From Sporanaerobium hydrogeniformans (GTDB lineage Bacteria > Bacillota > Clostridia > Lachnospirales > Cellulosilyticaceae), in contig NZ_PEDL01000006.1 of assembly GCF_002735925.1 (NCBI RefSeq), forward strand, positions 62,001-126,000: 64,000 nucleotides of DNA. The letters are read 5' to 3'. Under the pieces are notes generated by a model, which saw only the letters and a list, made by a program, of their open reading frames with translations, was not told the DNA's origin and made no database searches. Below, one piece after another: positions 34,100 to 42,797 of the stretch. The position numbers were made by a program, and so were the translations under genes. Position 1 is the first letter of the stretch. Every line of letters begins with the position of its first letter.

Positions 34100-35077
34100 T
34101 TAATCCTCCTCTATCTCTCTTCGATTCACCTCAATGTCACCTGATTGGGTTCGGAGCGTTAGCTTAGCTTTTGGATTCGTTCCAAAAGTTGCTTCTCCAC
34201 TTTTACTTACCTGCTCCTTATTATTCAAACGCATATTTCCTTCCAAGTCCCCCGAGACAGTATACGCTTCAATTTGACCTTCGAAATCTGCTGCTAACCT
34301 TACCTCTATCTCTCCCGATTCTGTACTCAAATCTGCTTTGCCCATAAGCTCCTCGTAGGTAACGTATATGTCACCTGAACTAGACCACATTTCTCCAGCA
34401 CCCTTTAATTTTCTTATTTCTATATCTCCTGAAGCTGTTTCCAAAGAACCTTCTCCCTCTAGCTTCCTAATATAAATATCCCCTGAAGAAGTTTTTACTT
34501 TATAATCTAACGCTTTTACTTCCCCCATTTCAACTGTTCCTGATTGGGTGATACATTCTAATTTTTTTATCTCATAGGTAGCATTTAAAGAAATATCTCC
34601 TGAAGAAGTCTTTACTTTTAAATTACCATCATAACTTCTAGGAAGTGCTATTTCTATATGATAATTAATAGGAAGGAAGTTAAAGCCTCCCCACTTTTGC
34701 CCTTCATCCCCTCCTTGAATAATTACCCTACCATTAGATTCTTTCATACTAAAAAGATAATGCTCATCAACTTTTTTATTATTAAACTGAATGATTTCTA
34801 AGTACTCCTTGTCACTTGGCACTAAAAGAATATCCGCTTGTTCAAAGTTTATCTCAATATCCTCAATAGCATGAAGTATTTGTTGTTCTCTTTTATTTTC
34901 TATTCGTGTCTTATTAAGTTTCCCTTTCCAACTCAAATCATTTCCATGCCACTTAAAAAGAATACTCTCTTTTTGCAAATGATTTTTTCCTATAAAAGTT
35001 AAGGCTATAATAAGAATAACTAATACAACAATCAAAAGAATTAGTTCGATCATTTGAATAATCCTAACCTTTTTCAT
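34100..35077 (-). CDS. DUF4097 family protein (LiaG-like)
   Basis: 325 residues: one N-terminal helix (IQMIELILLIVVLVILIIAL), then an extracytoplasmic parallel beta-helix-like domain. It has repeats of the form LKVKTSSGDIS, YKVKTSSGDIY, LETASGDIE, MWSSSGDIY, LSTESGEIE and LRTQSGDIE, the DUF4097 hallmark. Such proteins occur with PspC/LiaF-type membrane proteins and PadR regulators and probably sense or stabilise the envelope. Translationally coupled to the gene upstream. Confidence 0.88.
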   Translation of the reverse strand: MKKVRIIQMIELILLIVVLVILIIALTFIGKNHLQKESILFKWHGNDLSWKGKLNKTRIENKREQQILHAIEDIEINFEQADILLVPSDKEYLEIIQFNNKKVDEHYLFSMKESNGRVIIQGGDEGQKWGGFNFLPINYHIEIALPRSYDGNLKVKTSSGDISLNATYEIKKLECITQSGTVEMGEVKALDYKVKTSSGDIYIRKLEGEGSLETASGDIEIRKLKGAGEMWSSSGDIYVTYEELMGKADLSTESGEIEVRLAADFEGQIEAYTVSGDLEGNMRLNNKEQVSKSGEATFGTNPKAKLTLRTQSGDIEVNRREIEED

Positions 35078-35081
35078 TACT

Positions 35082-35747
35082 CTATTCCTTCCTATTTGAC
35101 AAACTAAAGATTAAATGGATAATTTGTTGAAGCACTGCACCTATGATAAAAATAATCCACGAAAAAGCCCAAATACCAAATATGAAGCTTACTAGTAAAT
35201 AAATAACTGTCACTAGTGTCCACATAATGGAGTTAATGGACTGATAAAGTTCTTTTTTATATTTACTGTTTTGATTCCATTCTTTAAACTCCTCTACTAA
35301 AGTATCCTCTTCCTTTTTATAGCTAGGTTGTGCCATAAAATGATAAATAAGAAGGCAAGTAGGGATTGTTATTGTAAAAAGAAATAATACGATTGAAAGT
35401 ATATCATCTAACCTTAAAAGCTCTGTACATACTATCAGTACAATCACACTAAAAATATAAAGTCCTACTGAAGCTGAGACTACAAGTGCAGTTTTCTTTC
35501 GACTTATTAGTTCCTTCTCCTGATCGAAAGGACTACTGTGCTTAAGTCCTCTAATAAGTTCATCTATATCTCCTATTCCTGCAATAACGCTATTATATGC
35601 TTCTTCTGATGTACGTCCATTTGCTACTAGGTCATTGTACTTTTCTGTCAAATTACTTATAAGCTCCTCTTTTAATTCAGATGCCTTTTTTGTCTGTGGC
35701 GCCTCTTCAAAAAGAGCTTCTACTCTATCTCTTAATTTGTCATCCAT
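35082..35747 (-). CDS. DUF1700-like membrane protein with permease-prefix N-terminus
   Basis: 221 residues. Residues 1-75 form a helical bundle (LRDRVEALFEEAP, then EELISNLTEKYNDLVANGRT, then AYNSVIAGIGDIDELI) of the type that precedes DUF1700 or permease domains. Four membrane helices follow. DUF1700 genes almost always follow a PadR gene, as here (29 bases apart). Function unknown, probably in regulating envelope response. Confidence 0.82.
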   Translation of the reverse strand: MDDKLRDRVEALFEEAPQTKKASELKEELISNLTEKYNDLVANGRTSEEAYNSVIAGIGDIDELIRGLKHSSPFDQEKELISRKKTALVVSASVGLYIFSVIVLIVCTELLRLDDILSIVLFLFTITIPTCLLIYHFMAQPSYKKEEDTLVEEFKEWNQNSKYKKELYQSINSIMWTLVTVIYLLVSFIFGIWAFSWIIFIIGAVLQQIIHLIFSLSNRKE

Positions 35748-35776
35748 ACTATTTCCTCCCTTATCCCTCTTTTTAC

Positions 35777-36097
35777 TTAGATCAATTTATCAATTAACCT
35801 CTTTGCCTCTTCCCAATCTCTTTTATTGTCTTCATAGGCTTTACGCCCTTGAGGTGTAATTGTATAATACCGTCTTCTTGCTCCTGTTGTTTCATCCCCC
35901 CAATAAGATAGAATATAACCGGATTGCTCTAAACGCCTAAACGCACTATACAAGGTTGCTTCTTTTAATTCATATTGATTATCGGTCTTGTCTTGTATGG
36001 ATTTATTAATTTCATAACCATAGCTATCTTTTGTCATTAGGTGAGCCAATATAATCGTCTCTGTATGTCCTCGTATTAAATCAGATGTTATAGACAT
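35777..36097 (-). CDS. PadR family transcriptional regulator
   Basis: A 106-residue winged-helix repressor of the small PadR group. Recognisable segments are RGHTETIILAHLMTKDSYGYEINKSI at residues 9-34, KEATLYSAFRRLEQSGYI at about 44-62, and a beta wing with RRYYTITPQGRKA. It lacks the long C-terminal helix pair of PadR itself. It heads the operon padR-DUF1700-DUF4097-membrane protein-RseC and probably represses it. Confidence 0.92.
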   Translation of the reverse strand: MSITSDLIRGHTETIILAHLMTKDSYGYEINKSIQDKTDNQYELKEATLYSAFRRLEQSGYILSYWGDETTGARRRYYTITPQGRKAYEDNKRDWEEAKRLIDKLI

Positions 36098-36134
36098 AAC
36101 TCCCCTCTCTTTCCTTTGTATAATACTTAGTTAT

Positions 36135-36168
36135 ATACTATCACCAGATACCTCATGTGATGAAGTAT
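36135..36168 (-). promoter_or_regulatory. Possible PadR operator
   Basis: An interrupted palindrome, ATACTATCAC-N12-GTGATGAAGTAT, has ATACT/AGTAT and ATCAC/GTGAT matched around a centre, 38 bases upstream of padR. It fits the spacing of two-arm PadR sites, but the consensus is loose. Confidence 0.45.
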
Positions 36169-36185
36169 TATACGCCTATAATAAT

Positions 36186-36216
36186 AAAATATACCTCACC
36201 TGTCAAGGTATATTTT
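36186..36216 (-). terminator. Terminator overlapping the end of the DHH gene
   Basis: AAAATATACCT (36186-36196) pairs with AGGTATATTTT (36206-36216). The 3' end of the gene forms one arm. The T-rich tail is broken by A. Confidence 0.45.
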
Positions 36217-37695
36217 ATAACGCTTTTCAAATACTTCCTTATTAATAATATCAATATCTCTAAGGTTATCCTTTATAACAATCAAATAATCTCCTGGCTT
36301 ACCATAGATATAGCGCTGTCTATCCCACCAGGTAAAGAGTTTTGCACCTTTTGTAAGTGCTTTCGCAAAAACATAGCTCTCTCCCTTTGTTCTACACTTA
36401 TAAGTATGTTCTTTTAAAGGGAATGTTACTTTGCCCTGCTTATTACGTGCATTAGGAAAATAACTAAAATCCAAATCTAAGTCTTCATCTAACCTTACAT
36501 AGTTTTCTTCAAACTTTTCTTTAGTAATAGGGCGAATCTCACCTCTTAATCCAATGAGCATATAAAGATTAGGTGTGATCTCTAAATCAATATCGCCTTC
36601 TATAGTTCGAACACAAACTGTTGTATTGAGTGGAAAAACTTCACACAAAGGTACCATCCCTGTGCAAACAGGCTCCCCTTTATAAGTTTTAAAAGTACTT
36701 ACATCTATAATTGTATCCATAGCATCAATTACTTCAAAGGATTTATAATAGTTAGTAAGACGTCTTAAGAAAAATTCATCTGCATTAAGATGGGCATTTT
36801 TTTCATTAAACTCCTTATTGTTAATAAAGCCACCTGCTTTATCCAAGTTCCCCCCACCAGAGCCCATTTCATCACATAAATAATTAGCTAGTTCATTGGC
36901 CATTACTTCTTTCACACAGCTTCTTACAGAAAACTTAATACCATGGATTGTCTGATTATACACTAAACATACATTAACGCTATCTACTTGAATAGCTAAA
37001 TCACTTATAAAACCAAGTATATTAGGATCACACTCTTGCGCCTTAACTACTACAAACTTATTAGCAACATTATAAGAATGTCGAATAAGAGCCATACCTG
37101 CAATTTCTAGCTCTGATAGCGTTAAAACAGCATTTTTTAGCTGGCGAATAAGTGCTTCATCTACTCGAAGTTCATCTCGCATATCCTTATCAAAAGGGTG
37201 CCTTACTTCTGAAAAACCTGCACTGTCTGTAAATAATCCATAATAAAGTGCTGTCGCTACCGTATACCATTTATTAATATCTATTCCTTCTTCTACAAAC
37301 ATTTGCCATACTACTGTACATGTACTTGCAAGCCCTTGCCTAATTTCTTTTGCATCAAATTCTCTACTTTCCTCTTCATGATGATCAATTACAACAACAT
37401 AAGGTGCTTCAAACCGTGTTACATTTCCCGCTCCATATTGACAATCCACAGTTATAAGTAATTCTTTAATCTCCAGATTTTGAACATGTTCAAGTGGAAT
37501 ATCTAACTTTTCCACCATAAGACAGACATTAGGTTTTGTTATCTTTAAATGTCCTCCATATACAAGCCTTACCCTTTTCCCCTGTTCTTCAAAATATTTA
37601 TATAAAGCATAGCCTGCCCCTATAGTATCAGGATCTGGATTGTCATGGCACTGAATGACAATATCTTGATATTTAGTGAGTTGTGATAACTTCAT
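36196..37695 (-). CDS. DHH family phosphoesterase
   Basis: A 499-residue protein, much longer than the roughly 320-residue NrnA type. Catalytic motifs are near the N-terminus: CHDNPDPDTIGAGYAL (residues 17-32), TVDCQYG, and VVIDHHEEE with the DHH triad at about 106-108. A DHHA1-type GSGGGNLDKAGGF is at about residues 277-289. The last 150 residues form an extra domain I do not recognise, rich in beta strands. It could cleave short RNA or cyclic dinucleotides, but specificity is open. Monocistronic, between PadR and IlvA. Confidence 0.87.
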   Translation of the reverse strand: MKLSQLTKYQDIVIQCHDNPDPDTIGAGYALYKYFEEQGKRVRLVYGGHLKITKPNVCLMVEKLDIPLEHVQNLEIKELLITVDCQYGAGNVTRFEAPYVVVIDHHEEESREFDAKEIRQGLASTCTVVWQMFVEEGIDINKWYTVATALYYGLFTDSAGFSEVRHPFDKDMRDELRVDEALIRQLKNAVLTLSELEIAGMALIRHSYNVANKFVVVKAQECDPNILGFISDLAIQVDSVNVCLVYNQTIHGIKFSVRSCVKEVMANELANYLCDEMGSGGGNLDKAGGFINNKEFNEKNAHLNADEFFLRRLTNYYKSFEVIDAMDTIIDVSTFKTYKGEPVCTGMVPLCEVFPLNTTVCVRTIEGDIDLEITPNLYMLIGLRGEIRPITKEKFEENYVRLDEDLDLDFSYFPNARNKQGKVTFPLKEHTYKCRTKGESYVFAKALTKGAKLFTWWDRQRYIYGKPGDYLIVIKDNLRDIDIINKEVFEKRYKIYLDR

Positions 37696-37955
37696 TTTAA
37701 TCCTCTCCGTTATATATTTTTTATTTATAACCTACTCGCCCTTAACTTTTAACTTCCTTTCTATTATACACTACTTATATCCACTAAATCTCTTGTTTTA
37801 ACAGATTTATACTTGTTTTTATATTTATATAACTTATTTAATTTGCTCATTATTCATTTTAATATTTACTTTTATCTTCTTAATTGATTATAATAAATAA
37901 GTAAATTTTTCACTTTTACACAAAAACTAATCATTTGCCAGTGAGGAGATTAATT

Positions 37956-39176
37956 ATGTCTAACCCCTTTGATTTACTTAACTTACAAGATATTTTAGAC
38001 GCTAGAGAACGTATTAAAGATACATGTATTTACACCAAGCTTATTCGTAGTCGTGACCTAAGTAAAGAATTTAAAAATGAAATTTATTTAAAACCTGAGA
38101 ATTTACAGTTAACAGGTGCCTTTAAATTAAGAGGTGCCTTCAATAAAATTAGCAAGCTTTCACAAGAGGAGAAAAACCATGGACTCATTGCCTCCTCTGC
38201 TGGAAATCATGCGCAAGGCGTAGCCTTCTCCGGACAAGCACTTGGTATTCCTGTTACTATTGTCATGCCTAAGACTACACCTCTTATCAAGGTACAAGCT
38301 ACTAAAAATCTAGGTGCTAATGTGGTACTTGCAGGCGATGTTTATGACGAAGCCTATGACGAAGCGCGTCGTTTGGAAAAAGAAAAGGGTTATACCTTCA
38401 TCCATCCTTTTGATGATTTGGATGTGATGGCTGGACAAGGTACTATTGCTCTTGAAATTCTAGAAGAGCTCCCTCATACAGATATTATCCTTGTCCCTAT
38501 AGGTGGTGGTGGTCTTATCAGTGGAATTGCTGTTGCTGCTAAAGCAATAAACCCTACTATTCAAATTATCGGTGTTGAGTCTACAGGTGCCCAAGCGATG
38601 AAGCTTTCCTTAGATTCTGGAAATATTGTTAGTCTTCCTTCTGTGGATACTATTGCAGATGGTGCTGCTGTAAGGACACCTGGTACCTTAACCTTTGATA
38701 TTATTCATCACCTTGTAGACGGTATTATTACCTTAAGTGACCATGATTTAATTGAAGCTATCTTCCTTTTAGTTGAAAAACATAAGCTCGTAGCAGAGGC
38801 TACAGGAGCTCTTTCAGTAGCTGCCCTTAAAAAGCTCAATGCACAAAACAAAAAAGTGGTTTCTGTTATAAGTGGTGGTAATATTGATGTACTCACCATG
38901 TCGTCCCTTCTTAATCATGGACTTTATTCAAGAGGGCGTCTTTTCTGCTTCTCTGTTAAACTTAAAGACACTCCAGGTCAACTCTTTAAAATAGCAGAAA
39001 TACTAGCTAAAGTAGGTGCCAATGTGGTTAAGCTTGACCATAATCAATTTAAAGCTTTAGATCGTTTAAAACATGTAGCGCTTGAAGTAACTGTAGAAAC
39101 CAATGGTCATGAACATATCCAAGAAGTGATTCACACTTTAGAAAATGAAGGTTATGTGATTGAAGTTATTTACTAA
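37956..39176 (+). CDS. ilvA: Threonine ammonia-lyase with C-terminal ACT domain
   Basis: PLP enzyme deaminating threonine to 2-oxobutyrate; 406 residues. The PLP lysine is in TGAFKLRGAFN, the phosphate loop in SAGNHAQG and GGGGLISG. An ACT-type domain (FSVKLKDTPGQLFKIAEIL) at about 330-405 indicates allosteric control, as in catabolic TdcB-like enzymes of Clostridia; it could also be the biosynthetic form, so the symbol is provisional. I chose ATG 37956 (MSNPFDLLN) because GTGAGGAGATT lies upstream; the in-frame start at 37935 lacks a site. Confidence 0.92.
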   Translation: MSNPFDLLNLQDILDARERIKDTCIYTKLIRSRDLSKEFKNEIYLKPENLQLTGAFKLRGAFNKISKLSQEEKNHGLIASSAGNHAQGVAFSGQALGIPVTIVMPKTTPLIKVQATKNLGANVVLAGDVYDEAYDEARRLEKEKGYTFIHPFDDLDVMAGQGTIALEILEELPHTDIILVPIGGGGLISGIAVAAKAINPTIQIIGVESTGAQAMKLSLDSGNIVSLPSVDTIADGAAVRTPGTLTFDIIHHLVDGIITLSDHDLIEAIFLLVEKHKLVAEATGALSVAALKKLNAQNKKVVSVISGGNIDVLTMSSLLNHGLYSRGRLFCFSVKLKDTPGQLFKIAEILAKVGANVVKLDHNQFKALDRLKHVALEVTVETNGHEHIQEVIHTLENEGYVIEVIY

Positions 39177-39185
39177 AAATAACAA

Positions 39186-39231
39186 AGAGCCCTTAGATCT
39201 CTTCCTTTTTACGAAGAAATCTAAGGGCTCT
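39186..39231. terminator. Terminator after ilvA
   Basis: AGAGCCCTTAGAT (39186-39198) pairs with ATCTAAGGGCTCT (39219-39231), and TCTTC/GAAGA extends it inward. It can serve the convergent gene too. Confidence 0.85.
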
Positions 39232-39275
39232 CTTAACACTCTATATCCTTATTTTATTGCTGCTTCATTACCTCA

Positions 39276-39656
39276 TTAAGCGCGAATAACTTCTACTTTA
39301 TAGCCATCTGGATCTGTTACAAAATAATAGCGTGGCGTTTCTCCAGGTAACCCTTTTAAATCAGTTACTTCATACCCTAATGCTTTAAGCTCTGCATGAG
39401 AAGCCTCTAAATCATCTACAGATACAGCAATATGACTAAAACCATTTCCTATTTCATAAGGCTTTTCTGGATGATAGTTATACGTAAGCTCTAATTCATA
39501 ACTCGCTTTGTCATCAGATAAATAGACAAGGGTAAACGCATGTTCTTTAAAATCCTTACGCCTTGTTTCTTTAAGACCCAATACCTCCCTATAAAACTGA
39601 ATAGATTTTTCTAAATCCATAACACGTAGACAAGTATGCAACATTCTATAATTCAT
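39276..39656 (-). CDS. gloA: Lactoylglutathione lyase / glyoxalase I
   Basis: A 126-residue metalloenzyme of the VOC superfamily that isomerises the hemithioacetal of methylglyoxal. It starts MNYRMLHTCLRVMDLEKSI with the first metal His at residue 7. Other typical segments are YELELTYN (Glu), GFSHIAVSVDDL (His), and DPDGYKVEVI (Glu). I chose 39656, with AAAGGA upstream; a longer frame to 39722 has no site. Confidence 0.92.
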   Translation of the reverse strand: MNYRMLHTCLRVMDLEKSIQFYREVLGLKETRRKDFKEHAFTLVYLSDDKASYELELTYNYHPEKPYEIGNGFSHIAVSVDDLEASHAELKALGYEVTDLKGLPGETPRYYFVTDPDGYKVEVIRA

Positions 39657-39735
39657 CTTTTTAATCCTTTCTCTATATGCGCTTACTTCAAGCACTTCAT
39701 ATATTCTTTTGCTTACTAGCAAATACCTTCTTATT

Positions 39736-40494
39736 TTACTCTAAATCAATCAAAAGTACTACTGGACAGTGATCTGAACCGAGTATATGAGAGTGAATCT
39801 CTGCTCCTTTTAATTTCTTCTCTAAGCGTTTAGAAACAAGGAAGTAGTCAATACGCCACCCTGCATTATTGGCCCTAGCTTTAAAACGATAGGACCACCA
39901 ACTATAGGCTCCTTCTTGGTCTGGGAAAAAATAGCGAAAGGTATCAATAAAGCCTGCTTCTAGTAACTTCCCAAACTGCTCTCTTTCTTCTTTGCTATAA
40001 CCTGCATTTTGCTCATTATTCTTTGGATTTTTCAAATCAATAGGCTGATGTGCCACATTAAGATCTCCACAAACGATAACAGGCTTTTTTTCATCTAGCC
40101 GCTGTAAATAAGCCCTAAAATCCTCTTCCCATTCCATACGATAAGATAAACGGGCAAGTTCGCTTTGTGAATTAGGAGTATAGACAGTTACTATATAAAA
40201 TTCTTCAAATTCTAATGTAATCATACGCCCTTCTGTATCATGATGTGGGATCCCTAATCCATATTGCACCTTAAGAGGTTCTTTTTTGCTAAAAATAGCT
40301 GTCCCAGAGTAACCCTTTTTCTCAGCATAATTAAAATATTGAAAATAGCCGGGAAGCTCTAGTTCAAGCTGACCTGCTTGTAGTTTGATTTCTTGTAAGC
40401 AAACAAAATCTGCATCACTTTCTCTAAAATAATCTAAAAAGCCCTTGGTGATGCATGCACGTAAGCCATTAACATTCCAAGATATACATTTCAT
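39736..40494 (-). CDS. xth: Exodeoxyribonuclease III (AP endonuclease)
   Basis: A 252-residue DNA-repair enzyme. Metal and catalytic motifs of the ExoIII family are visible: SWNVNGLRA (residues 5-13), LQEIKLQ with catalytic Glu, VYTPNSQ, CGDLNVAH, and GSDHCPV near the C-terminus. It removes abasic sites and 3' blocks in base excision repair. It is immediately followed by gloA and preceded by ybaK. Confidence 0.96.
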   Translation of the reverse strand: MKCISWNVNGLRACITKGFLDYFRESDADFVCLQEIKLQAGQLELELPGYFQYFNYAEKKGYSGTAIFSKKEPLKVQYGLGIPHHDTEGRMITLEFEEFYIVTVYTPNSQSELARLSYRMEWEEDFRAYLQRLDEKKPVIVCGDLNVAHQPIDLKNPKNNEQNAGYSKEEREQFGKLLEAGFIDTFRYFFPDQEGAYSWWSYRFKARANNAGWRIDYFLVSKRLEKKLKGAEIHSHILGSDHCPVVLLIDLE

Positions 40495-40520
40495 ACTTTT
40501 TTCCTTTCCTTTTAAATACT

Positions 40521-40979
40521 TTATTTACAAACATCTATCCATTTACCACCTGTCAGGTTTTCTAATTCAGAAATGGTTATTTCTACTGCTGTATGATTAC
40601 CACCAGCTGCAGGATAGACACTTTCATATTCCTTTAAACTCTCATCTAAATAGATGGCTATATCCTTTGGAAGCCCAAAGGGACAAACACCCCCTACTGG
40701 GTGCCCTGTCTTTTCAAAAGTTTCATCAAAACTCATCATTTTAGCCTTTGTTCCAAAGACTGCTTTATATTTACTATTATCAATTTTAGCTGTTCCTCTT
40801 GCCACAATAACTAAGCTTTCATCTTTCCCATTGAAAGCAAGTGTTTTTGCAATCCTTGCTTCTTCTACTCCTAGGGCTTTTGCCGCTAAAGGCACAGTAG
40901 CACTACTTTCACCTAAAAAAATAATATCTTTTTTTACTTCTCTTTCTTTAAAATAATTTTCAACCTCATGTACACCCAT
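40521..40979 (-). CDS. YbaK/EbsC family aminoacyl-tRNA deacylase
   Basis: A 152-residue trans-editing protein that hydrolyses misacylated tRNA (for YbaK, Cys-tRNA-Pro). The conserved segments are RIAKTLAFNGKDESLVIVARG, GGVCPFGLPKDI and YPAAGGNHTAVEI. I chose ATG 40979 (MGVHEVENYFKE), which has AAAGAGGAT upstream; the longer frame overlaps the neighbouring gene. Specificity may be for Cys-tRNA-Pro or another mischarged tRNA. Confidence 0.92.
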   Translation of the reverse strand: MGVHEVENYFKEREVKKDIIFLGESSATVPLAAKALGVEEARIAKTLAFNGKDESLVIVARGTAKIDNSKYKAVFGTKAKMMSFDETFEKTGHPVGGVCPFGLPKDIAIYLDESLKEYESVYPAAGGNHTAVEITISELENLTGGKWIDVCK

Positions 40980-40999
40980 TTTCTTATCCTCTTTCTCCT

Positions 41000-41947
41000 T
41001 CATGCCCCTGTATACTCCGCAAGAAACATTTGTCTTTCCTCTTGAAGCTGTGCAATGTTCCATTCAATAGTATTCCTTTTTTGACATAGCTTATCTATAA
41101 TCCTTTTAATGTGATGAATACTCTCTAAAACCTTTTTACTATCACTGTCAATTTTATTGCGTACTCTTAAATCTGTAAAGATATTATCAAACCAAAAATC
41201 AATCGTTCTAGTACTATTATCTATTCCAAACTCTCCCTGCAAATTAATATCCTTTACATCTTCTAATTCTCTTATAAAGCTTTGAAGCTGAACTTGTAAA
41301 CGGTTAATTTCTATTTGAGCACTATCTATTTTGTCATATTTCACCATATGAGATAGAAGCCCTCCATTGGTAAAAGCATCGTAAGTTGCCCAGTTTCTAG
41401 CACTACCTAATAGCCCTTCTGCCGTTTCTCCTGTATGTTGCGCCCTGTATCCTGCTGAGATGGCTTCATTTATCTCAAAAAGTTGAGACCTTAACTCTTC
41501 TTCTTTTAATTCAAAATTTTTATAGATTAAGTAGGCCTCTGAATTTTTATTTAATAGTAATTTGGTTTCTCTCTTCTTTAGTTCTTCTTGATACTCTTTT
41601 TCATATGTCTTTAAAAGGGCAATACGCTCTTGTAATTTTATTTTGTCTTTTTTTAACTCCTGTACACGTTGTACTCTTTTATCATATTCCCATTTAGCCT
41701 CTAGCATTTCTTGCTGCTCTTTTTCTAGTTTATCCTCATATTTATTGATAAACTTAAAAAGTAAAGTGCTAAAACTTTCTTTTTGAAGGCTTTTTACATC
41801 TTCTGTTTCCTTTTCAAGCTTATGTAAAAAGGCATGCTCCTCCTCCTTGGCCTCTCTTAACTCCTGACTTAAGCGTCCTAAGCGTTCTTGCAAACGATCT
41901 AGGCTACTTACTAATTCCCTTATTTCACTTAATTTTTTATTTTCCAT
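41000..41947 (-). CDS. Coiled-coil hypothetical protein
   Basis: A 315-residue soluble protein dominated by long heptad-repeat regions (about residues 1-60 and 70-165) rich in Glu, Lys and Leu. A distinct central segment, GYRAQHTGETAEGLLGSARN (about 185-205), is followed by another helical part containing FDNIFTDLRVRNKIDSDSKK. There is no signal peptide. The family is unknown to me, although similar paired-coil proteins occur in Clostridia. Transcribed between HAD hydrolase and YbaK genes. Confidence 0.75.
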   Translation of the reverse strand: MENKKLSEIRELVSSLDRLQERLGRLSQELREAKEEEHAFLHKLEKETEDVKSLQKESFSTLLFKFINKYEDKLEKEQQEMLEAKWEYDKRVQRVQELKKDKIKLQERIALLKTYEKEYQEELKKRETKLLLNKNSEAYLIYKNFELKEEELRSQLFEINEAISAGYRAQHTGETAEGLLGSARNWATYDAFTNGGLLSHMVKYDKIDSAQIEINRLQVQLQSFIRELEDVKDINLQGEFGIDNSTRTIDFWFDNIFTDLRVRNKIDSDSKKVLESIHHIKRIIDKLCQKRNTIEWNIAQLQEERQMFLAEYTGA

Positions 41948-42012
41948 TTATTTCCCTCCCATTCTCATGTAGATGTGAATTATTTATGTAAAGGACGATA
42001 TGGAATCGTCCC

Positions 42013-42639
42013 CTACATAAATAATTTGAGGAGCTCCTTAAAGCTGTTTATTTTATAATCGTAGGTTTTCACTTCTCCAAAACCATAGCTTGCATATACA
42101 AAAGGAATACCTGCTTCTTTAGCACTTTCCTGATCCTTAAGTGTATCCCCTATATATACAGGTGCCTTTAGATGATTGCGTGCGATTACTTTTTTGATAT
42201 TCTCAGCCTTAGTAAGCCCTGTACTCTCTGCATCTTGAATATCTATAAAGTAGTGTCTTAGCTTATGATAGTCTAAAAAGCTCTCAATATACCCACACTG
42301 ACAGTTACTTACAATACATAGCTTATAGCTTTTAGCAAGTTGACTTAAAGTTTCTTCTAAATCATCGTAAAGCACACCTCCATGTTCCTTCATATAATGG
42401 CATTCTTCTTTACTACATATCCTCATAAGCTCTTGACGTTTCTCCTCATCCACGTCTTTAAAAAATTGACGAGCAATCTCAGGAAGCTGTGTTCCCATTA
42501 CCGCCATTACTCTCTCTCTTGTTAACTCTAATTGTACTTCTGGAAATTTCTTGATCGCTGCATTCCATGCTACCACTATACCATCAACTGAGTCCCATAG
42601 CGTACCATCCAAATCAAATATCAAGCTATCTATCTTCAT
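42013..42639 (-). CDS. HAD family hydrolase (phosphoglycolate phosphatase-like)
   Basis: 208 residues. Motif I DLDGTLWD (residues 9-16) holds the nucleophile Asp; motif II is CIVSNCQ, motif III Lys is in GLTKAENI, and motif IV in YIGDTLKDQESA. A helical cap lies between residues 17 and 80. Members dephosphorylate small metabolites; the substrate is not evident. Confidence 0.9.
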   Translation of the reverse strand: MKIDSLIFDLDGTLWDSVDGIVVAWNAAIKKFPEVQLELTRERVMAVMGTQLPEIARQFFKDVDEEKRQELMRICSKEECHYMKEHGGVLYDDLEETLSQLAKSYKLCIVSNCQCGYIESFLDYHKLRHYFIDIQDAESTGLTKAENIKKVIARNHLKAPVYIGDTLKDQESAKEAGIPFVYASYGFGEVKTYDYKINSFKELLKLFM

Positions 42640-42741
42640 TTTTATCTCCTAGCTTCTCTATTTCTTTTAGTCTATAGTATTTCCCATTAAGTTCTTCTAA
42701 AAACCTTTATTCTATTTCTTTTATCTTATTATACATAAAAA

Positions 42742-42770
42742 CCAGAAGAATAACTATTCTTCTGGCTTCA
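42742..42770 (-). terminator. Terminator after amt
   Basis: CCAGAAGAATA (42742-42752) pairs perfectly with TATTCTTCTGG (42755-42765) with a T-run beyond it on the minus strand. Confidence 0.82.
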
Positions 42771-42797
42771 GATTTATAAAGTTAACTTATTTTTTAT

